From an uncultured Oscillospiraceae bacterium (GTDB lineage: Bacteria > Bacillota > Clostridia > Oscillospirales > Oscillospiraceae), in assembly GCA_900752445.1 (NCBI GenBank), contig CAADVN010000097.1:1-10395 (forward strand): a stretch of DNA of 10,395 nucleotides. The letters run 5' to 3'. Below the pieces are notes generated by a model. The model was not told the origin of the DNA. It saw nothing but the letters and a program-made list of their open reading frames with translations, and made no database searches. A program made the position numbers and the translations under genes. This document shows, piece after piece, positions 6,202 to 10,395 of this stretch. Each line of letters begins with the position of its first letter. Within the stretch, counting starts at the first letter, position 1.

Positions 6202-6869
6202 AGCGCGGCCAGGACGTCGGCGAAGATCTCCTCGTGCTTCTCGTCCAGCTCGCGTATCTCGCCGTCCTTCTTGAAATCGACCCGCCGCCAGCCGTAGTGC
6301 TCCGCGGCGCGGCTGCCCGTCCTCAGGCAGGCCTCCAGATAGGCCGCGTCCTTCTCGTGTATGTCCCCGTCCCTGCCGGTCTTCTCCTGCCTGTGCCGCA
6401 TACGCGCGAGCGAGGTCTCGAGGTCCACGTCCAGGTACACGACCAGGTCGGGCCTCGGCAGGCCGAGTTTAACATATTCCAGATCGTACAGCCAGTCGAA
6501 AAAGGCCGGCTGCTCCGGCTCGGGCAGCTTTGCGCCCTGGTGCACGGCGTTCGAGGTCGTGTACCTGTCCGAAAGCACCACGCCGCCCTTGTTGTAATAC
6601 TCGCCCCAGTCGGTCATGTACGAGGCGTACCTGTCCACGGCGTAGAATATCGACGCCGCGCAGGCCCCGACGTCCGAAGGGTTCGCCCCGAACTTTCCCG
6701 CGAGGTACATGCGTATGAGCGCGGACGACTCCTCCTCGTACCTCGGGAAGACTATCGTCCTGCACTCTATGCCCTCGCGCTCGAACCTGGCCTTGAGCCT
6801 TCGGTACTGCGCGGACTTGCCGCTGCCGTCTATGCCCTCGAGCACTATGAGCTTGCCCTTTGCTGCCAT
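6198..6869 (-). CDS. tmk: thymidylate kinase (dTMP kinase)
   Basis: Phosphorylates dTMP to dTDP in DNA precursor synthesis. The 223-residue protein has the P-loop GIDGSGKS (12-19), FPRYEEESSALIRMYL (41-56) in the nucleotide-binding region, the conserved DRY at 101-103 (SDRYTTSN), VVYLDVDLETSLARM (143-157), and a lid segment RHRQEKTGRDGDIHE. The DRYTTSNAVHQ form belongs to a Clostridia-type branch as I recall it. ATG 6869 lies one base after the tagA-like stop, with AGAGG 8 bases before it, inside that gene. Eight of its nine Ile codons are ATA, striking for so GC-rich a gene. Confidence 0.96.
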   Translation of the reverse strand: MAAKGKLIVLEGIDGSGKSAQYRRLKARFEREGIECRTIVFPRYEEESSALIRMYLAGKFGANPSDVGACAASIFYAVDRYASYMTDWGEYYNKGGVVLSDRYTTSNAVHQGAKLPEPEQPAFFDWLYDLEYVKLGLPRPDLVVYLDVDLETSLARMRHRQEKTGRDGDIHEKDAAYLEACLRTGSRAAEHYGWRRVDFKKDGEIRELDEKHEEIFADVLAAL

Positions 6870-6870
6870 C

Positions 6871-7596
6871 CTACTTACCTCTCAGCCGCTCTCCCGCCGC
6901 CTCCGCGACGAAAAGCGGCAGCTTCATCATCCTGCCTATCCTTCTCGGCTCCTTCAGGAGCCTGTAGAGCCACTCGAGCCCGAGCCTCTGCCAGCTCTCG
7001 GGCGCCCGCTTCACCGTGCCCGCGAAGACATCGAGGCTCCCGCCGAGCCCGCACATGAGGCCCAGCGGCAGTTTGCCCTCCTCCTTCGCCATCCACAGCT
7101 CCTGCTTCGGCGCGCCGAGGCAGACGAGCAGCAAATCGGGCTCCGCGGCCCTTATCTTCTCAACTATCGGCGCGTCGTCCGAAAAGTAGCCGTCCGACGT
7201 GCCCGCCACGACGAGCCCCGGGTACTTTTCCGCGAGCGTCTCCGCGGCCCTCTCCGCCACGCCGGGCTTTGCGCCGAAGAGGTACACGCTGCCGCCGCGC
7301 TCCGCGAGCCTTGCCATGACGCCGCAGGCGAAGTCTATGCCCGGCACCTTCTCCTTCATGGGCCTGCCGAGTATGGCCGCGCCCTTCACGATACCCACGC
7401 CGTCGGGCAGCACCAGCGCCGCCCCGGCGAGCGCGGACTTGAGCGCCGCGTCCTCCTTCGCCAGCATGACTATCTCGGGGTTCGGCGTCACGACATACCT
7501 GCACTCGCGCGCCTCTATGAGCGCCAGCGCCCTCTCGACGGCCTCGGCCATCGTCACGTTGTCAAATTCTACGCCCAGTACGTCAGTACGGTTCAT
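6871..7596 (-). CDS. WecG/TagA/CpsF family glycosyltransferase (GT26)
   Basis: Membrane-associated transferase; TagA/TarA adds N-acetylmannosamine to lipid-linked GlcNAc in wall teichoic acid linkage-unit synthesis, while WecG acts in ECA synthesis. The 241 residues carry the family blocks VTPNPEIVMLA (36-46), LPDGVGIVKGA (63-73; Asp65 is at the position of the proposed catalytic base of TagA), VYLFGAKPGV (104-113), LLVCLGAPKQELWM (156-169), GLGGSLDVFAGTVKRAP (183-199) and the membrane-binding tail LEWLYRLLKEPRRIGRM (207-223). ATG 7596 overlaps the sirtuin stop as ATGA. The acceptor is not shown by the sequence, since no other wall-polymer genes are in the window. Confidence 0.93.
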   Translation of the reverse strand: MNRTDVLGVEFDNVTMAEAVERALALIEARECRYVVTPNPEIVMLAKEDAALKSALAGAALVLPDGVGIVKGAAILGRPMKEKVPGIDFACGVMARLAERGGSVYLFGAKPGVAERAAETLAEKYPGLVVAGTSDGYFSDDAPIVEKIRAAEPDLLLVCLGAPKQELWMAKEEGKLPLGLMCGLGGSLDVFAGTVKRAPESWQRLGLEWLYRLLKEPRRIGRMMKLPLFVAEAAGERLRGK

Positions 7597-8309
7597 ACCT
7601 CGGAGAACACCTTCCCGATCTTTTCGTGGATTATGAGGTCCGCGTACCTGTCATACGGAGTCTCGGACAGGTTCACGAGCACCATCTTATTGCCCCGGTA
7701 ATAGTTTATGAGCCCCGCCGCCGGGTACACGCCGAGCGAGGTGCCGCCTATTATGAGCACGTCCGCGTCCCTGATGCTCAGGAGCGCCCGCTCCATGATA
7801 TCCTGGTCGAGCGGCTCCTCGTACAGCACTATGTCCGGCCTCACGACGCCGCCGCAGGAGCAGTGCGGCACGCCCTTGCAGTGGTTCATCTCGTCCGCCG
7901 GGAAGGGCTTATGGCACCTCGAGCAATAGGCCCTCAATATGCTGCCGTGCAGCTCGAGCACGTTTTTGCTGCCCGCCGCCTGGTGCAGGCCGTCGATATT
8001 CTGCGTGACCACGGCCTTGAGCTTCCCCTCGCGCTCGAGCTCCGCAAGCCGCAGGTGCGCCCGGTTGGGCTTCACGCCCTCGATTACCAGCTTCTCGTGG
8101 TGGAAGCGGTAATACTCCTCCGGGTCGCGCTCGAAGAAGCTGTGGCTCAGGATGGTCTCGGGCGGGTAGCGCCATTTCTGGTTGTACAGCCCGTCCACGC
8201 TGCGGAAATCGGGGATGCCGCTCTCCGTGGAGACGCCCGCGCCGCCGAAGAACACGATGTTGTCGCTCTCAGCTATCCATTGCCTGAGCTTTTCTATCTT
8301 TTCGTCCAT
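7593..8309 (-). CDS. cobB: NAD-dependent protein deacylase, Sir2 family
   Basis: Removes acyl groups from lysine using NAD, giving nicotinamide and O-acyl-ADP-ribose. The 238-residue protein has the NAD motif GGAGVSTESGIPDFRS (22-37), TQNIDGLH (102-109), catalytic His121 in LELHGS, four zinc Cys (C129, C132, C150, C152: CSRC and CSC) and a C-terminal GGTSLGVYPAAGL Rossmann block. No Tyr/Arg pair typical of the desuccinylase class is obvious, so it is probably a deacetylase. ATG 8309 has GGAGG 5 bases upstream. It follows guaB by 31 bp and overlaps the glycosyltransferase gene by 4 bases, so it lies inside the operon. Confidence 0.95.
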   Translation of the reverse strand: MDEKIEKLRQWIAESDNIVFFGGAGVSTESGIPDFRSVDGLYNQKWRYPPETILSHSFFERDPEEYYRFHHEKLVIEGVKPNRAHLRLAELEREGKLKAVVTQNIDGLHQAAGSKNVLELHGSILRAYCSRCHKPFPADEMNHCKGVPHCSCGGVVRPDIVLYEEPLDQDIMERALLSIRDADVLIIGGTSLGVYPAAGLINYYRGNKMVLVNLSETPYDRYADLIIHEKIGKVFSEV

Positions 8310-8340
8310 GTCATCCTCCGTTCCCGCGTCCCGCCTGGCC

Positions 8341-9825
8341 TCAGCCCTGCGGGTTCATGGTGTAGTTCGGGGCTTCCTTCGTTATGTAGATGTCGTGCGG
8401 GTGGCTCTCCTTGAGGCCCGCGCCGGTGGTGCGCACGAACTTGGTCTGCGTCCTGAGCGCCTCGATATTCGGGCAGCCGCAGTAGCCCATGCCGGAGCGC
8501 AGGCCGCCCATCATCTGGAATATGGTGTCGGACACGGCCCCCTTGTAGGGCACGCGGCCCTCGACGCCCTCGGGCACGAGCTTCTTGGTGCCGGACTGGA
8601 AGTACCTGTCGCCGGAGCCCTTCTGCATCGCGCCTATGCTGCCCATGCCGCGGTAGACCTTGAACTGGCGGCCCTGGAAGATCTCGCTCTCGCCGGGGCT
8701 TTCCTCGCAGCCGGCGAGCATGGAGCCCATCATGACGACCCTCGCGCCCGCGGCGAGCGCCTTGACGATATCGCCCGAATACTTGATGCCGCCGTCGGCT
8801 ATGACGGGCACGCCGTACTTGTCGGCCATGGCGGCGGACTCGAGCACGGCGGTTATCTGCGGCACGCCTATGCCGGAAACCACGCGGGTGGTGCAGATGG
8901 AGCCGGGGCCGATGCCGACCTTGACGCAGTCCGCGCCCGCCTTTATGAGCGCCTCGGTGCCCTCTGCGGTGGCGACGTTGCCGGCTATGAGCTGCACCTC
9001 GGGGAAGGCGTTCTTCACGAGGCCCACGCAGCGCATTATATTCGCCGAGTGCCCGTGCGCCGAGTCGAGCACGAGCGCGTCCACGCCCGCCTGGACGAGC
9101 GCGCCGGCCCTGTCGAGTATGTCGTTCGTCACGCCTATCGCGGCGGCGCAGAGCAGGCGGCCATGCCTGTCCTTGGCCGAGTTCGGGTATTTTACGACCT
9201 TCTCTATGTCCTTTATTGTGATAAGCCCCTTGAGGCGGAACTGCTCGTCCACTATGGGCAGCTTTTCTATCTTGTGCCTGCGGAGTATGTCCTTGGCCTC
9301 CTCGAGCGTGGTGCCCTCCCTGCCGGTGACGAGGCCCTCACTGGTCATGACCTCGCGGATGCGGGCGTCCATGTTCTCCTCAAACTTCATGTCGCGGTTC
9401 GTGATGATGCCGATGAGCACACCGTCGGTGTCCACGACCGGCACGCCGGAGATGCGGTACTTCGCCATGAGCGCGTCCGCCTCGCCGAGGGTGTTGTCCG
9501 GCCCCAGATAGAATGGGTTCGTGATGACGCCGTTCTCCGAACGCTTGACCATATCGACCTGCTCGGCCTGGTCGTCTATCGGCATGCTCTTGTGGATGAC
9601 GCCGATGCCGCCCTCGCGCGCTATGGCGATGGCCATGCGGTATTCCGTCACGGTGTCCATGGCCGCGCTCATGATGGGCGTGTTGAGCCTGATGGTCTTG
9701 GTCAGGTTCGTGGACAGGTCGATGTCGGGCGGCAGGACGCTGCTCTCCGCAGGGACGAGCAGCACGTCGTCAAAGGTCAGGCCCTCGCCGACAAAGCGCT
9801 CGGAAAAGCTGCCAAAACGATTCAT
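8341..9825 (-). CDS. guaB: inosine-5'-monophosphate dehydrogenase
   Basis: Oxidizes IMP to XMP with NAD, the first committed step to GMP. The 494-residue protein (normal length) has an N-terminal FDDVLLVPAESSVLP, two CBS (Bateman) domains at about residues 100-212, the IMP/NAD segment LIAGNVAT, the catalytic loop GIGPGSICTTR with Cys311, ADGGIKYSGD, the GSMLAG phosphate site, and the flap GSGDRYFQ with EGRVPYKG (Arg424, Tyr427). ATG 9825 was chosen over an in-frame start 45 bases upstream because GGAGGTG lies 8 bases before it and the protein then starts like other GuaB proteins. It is the first gene of the five-gene minus-strand operon. CBS domains usually sense adenine and guanine nucleotides. 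Confidence 0.98.
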   Translation of the reverse strand: MNRFGSFSERFVGEGLTFDDVLLVPAESSVLPPDIDLSTNLTKTIRLNTPIMSAAMDTVTEYRMAIAIAREGGIGVIHKSMPIDDQAEQVDMVKRSENGVITNPFYLGPDNTLGEADALMAKYRISGVPVVDTDGVLIGIITNRDMKFEENMDARIREVMTSEGLVTGREGTTLEEAKDILRRHKIEKLPIVDEQFRLKGLITIKDIEKVVKYPNSAKDRHGRLLCAAAIGVTNDILDRAGALVQAGVDALVLDSAHGHSANIMRCVGLVKNAFPEVQLIAGNVATAEGTEALIKAGADCVKVGIGPGSICTTRVVSGIGVPQITAVLESAAMADKYGVPVIADGGIKYSGDIVKALAAGARVVMMGSMLAGCEESPGESEIFQGRQFKVYRGMGSIGAMQKGSGDRYFQSGTKKLVPEGVEGRVPYKGAVSDTIFQMMGGLRSGMGYCGCPNIEALRTQTKFVRTTGAGLKESHPHDIYITKEAPNYTMNPQG

Positions 9826-9870
9826 ATGAAACGCACCTCCGCAAAGAATTTTGTATATGCTATTCCTCAT

Positions 9871-9898
9871 ATTTTATCACAGCCTCGCCCTAAGTCAA
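9871..9898 (-). promoter_or_regulatory. sigma-A type promoter for the guaB operon
   Basis: On the minus strand TTGACT (9893-9898) and TAAAAT (9871-9876) are 16 bases apart, giving a leader of about 40 bases before ATG 9825. The leader is AT-rich, and I see no purine or guanidine riboswitch fold in it; there is also too little room for one. Confidence 0.75.
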
Positions 9899-9912
9899 CC
9901 ATTTCCGCGCGC

Positions 9913-9948
9913 AAAAAAGGCGGCGGACGCCGCATAGCATCCGCCGCT
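9913..9948 (-). terminator. intrinsic terminator of the gene upstream of guaB
   Basis: On the minus strand GCGGCGGA (9940-9947) pairs with TCCGCCGC (9920-9927), followed by a six-T run (A 9913-9918). It ends just 15 bases before the guaB -35 box. It sits inside the 3' part of the frame of the broken HTH gene, which implies that the original stop codon lay upstream of it. Confidence 0.8.
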
Positions 9949-9950
9949 GT

Positions 9951-9980
9951 GGCCCGCGCACTGGCGCAGGCCGCCTTTTT
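9951..9980 (+). terminator. second hairpin with T tract on the plus strand
   Basis: GGCCCGCGC (9951-9959) pairs with GCGCAGGCC (9964-9972, one G-T pair) around ACTG, and TTTTT follows after a GCC at 9976-9980. In addition AAAAAGGCGG at 9914-9923 is an exact inverted copy of CCGCCTTTTT at 9971-9980, so the two hairpins nest in a larger one. The structure could end leftover plus-strand transcription antisense to the guaB operon. No plus-strand gene is visible upstream. Confidence 0.4.
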
Positions 9981-10305
9981 ATCCTTACGCTTTGCCGCCA
10001 GCCCCGGCAGCAATCCGCCTATGGCGAGCAGCGAGGGCGAGTTTATGACCCAAGCGGTGTAATTGTACCTGTGCCAGCGCAGCCCGAAGAGATCCGCCGC
10101 CGTCAAGAGCAGCATAACCGTCAGCGCCGCGCCGGCAATTATCAGCGCCCAGCTCACCGGCCAGCTTCTCCTGCGACCACCCGCGCCCTGCGCGCAGGGT
10201 TATGAGCTTTTCAGGAAACGTCACATCCCGCACCGCCTTTCAAGGCAAATGTACCACGCCGGGCGGCGAAAAGTAAACGCAACCTTTGTTGCCGTGAGAA
10301 AATGC

Positions 10306-10395
10306 GCCCCCGCGCAAGGGAGGCTTTATTTGTTGCGCACCCGGTACGTCCCGCACCAAAGGCTCCCCTGCGCAAGGGGAGCTGTCGGCGGGGGC
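10306..10395. repeat. two copies of a small palindromic intergenic repeat, second cut by the window edge
   Basis: Copy two has a perfect 8-bp stem GCTCCCCT (10362-10369) with AGGGGAGC (10375-10382), loop GCGCA, then CTGTCGGCGG to the edge. Copy one, about 60 bases to its left (core CCCCCGCGCAAGGGAGGCT, about 10307-10325), is a degenerate version of the same core (CCCCTGCGCAAGGGGAGCT). From memory, units of this kind (GGCTCCCC..GGGGAGCTGTCGGCGxxGCCGAC) are scattered between genes in many gut Clostridia. The rest of 10234-10395 holds no gene that I can support. Confidence 0.55.

Larger units (their letters stand above)
9867..10224 (-). pseudogene. broken HTH (XRE) regulator with C-terminal membrane helices
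   Basis: The reading from GTG 10224 gives MTFPEKLITLRAGRGWSQEKLAGEL, the first two helices of an XRE-type helix-turn-helix, and then loses sense. In another frame, starting near 10157, the minus strand reads VSWALIIAGAALTVMLLL, then a second hydrophobic stretch near AWVINSPSLLAIGGLLPGLAAKRKDKK, as in the membrane half of HTH-membrane proteins of Firmicutes. The recognition helix, linker and frame between them are missing, so this is most likely one gene that lost an internal piece at about 10145-10155 together with its frame. The membrane frame runs to a stop at 9867 through the terminator hairpin. A GTG at 10233 is an alternative start. A possible but weak promoter (TTTACT, TACATT) lies upstream. 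Confidence 0.55.

Noticed and set aside
9826..9870. Purine riboswitch before guaB
   Set aside because: The leader is only about 40 bases and AT-rich, with no conserved purine-aptamer pairing.
8182..10062. A 626-residue plus-strand open frame antisense to guaB and sir2
   Set aside because: It mirrors strongly recognised minus-strand genes in GC-rich DNA, has Arg/His/Ala-rich low-sense sequence, and has no ribosome site. It is a shadow of the guaB codon pattern.
10238..10290. Promoter of the HTH gene (TTTACT..TACATT)
   Set aside because: The spacing of 18 is possible, but both boxes are weak, so it is mentioned only in the gene entry.
1..10395. CRISPR arrays, tRNA/rRNA genes, transposase or phage genes
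   Set aside because: I looked on both strands and saw no regular repeat-spacer pattern, no cloverleaf-type sequence, and no mobile-element protein motifs.

Overview
The window is GC-rich DNA with tightly packed genes, mostly on the minus strand. The gene set includes an EamB-like LysE exporter, a Ptb-type acyltransferase, MltG, a GuaB-Sir2-TagA-Tmk-MTHFS run, a HAMP-less histidine kinase of the 'FVADASHELKTPL' type, and a tiny cysteine-rich membrane protein. Together with strong GGAGG ribosome sites and TTGACA/TATAAT promoters, this suggests an uncultured or gut-type Clostridia (Oscillospirales or Christensenellales-like). That placement is inferred from gene style, not from a database. The genes often use ATA for isoleucine and AGG for arginine despite the high GC.

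Region 1-1160 (minus): a two-component pair. The histidine kinase runs off the left edge. The response regulator before it keeps its start and its ATGA overlap with the kinase but lacks the end of the receiver and the whole DNA-binding domain. Region 1182-1988 (plus): a lipoprotein with a good lipobox but no usable start codon, then a perfect 13-bp palindrome carrying a sigma-A promoter, then a two-helix membrane protein. Region 1987-3622: a bidirectional terminator, the LysE-type exporter, and a phosphate acyltransferase with its own promoter. Region 3718-5309: a terminator and the cell-wall lytic transglycosylase gene mltG. Region 5478-5656 (plus): a 44-residue cysteine-rich membrane protein gene with its terminator.

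Region 5641-9898 (minus) looks like one operon read as guaB, sir2, tagA-like glycosyltransferase, tmk, and 5-formyl-THF cyclo-ligase, with overlaps or 1-31 bp gaps and a good promoter before guaB. It links GMP synthesis, dTMP phosphorylation and folate chemistry with NAD-dependent deacylation and wall-polymer glycosylation. Region 9867-10395 holds terminator hairpins, a broken HTH-plus-membrane regulator gene and two copies of a small palindromic intergenic repeat.

I see no convincing new multi-gene system. The points most worth checking are three places where genes seem to have lost internal or upstream sequence (response regulator, lipoprotein start, HTH regulator), the promoter inside a palindrome at 1654-1695, and the cysteine-rich microprotein.
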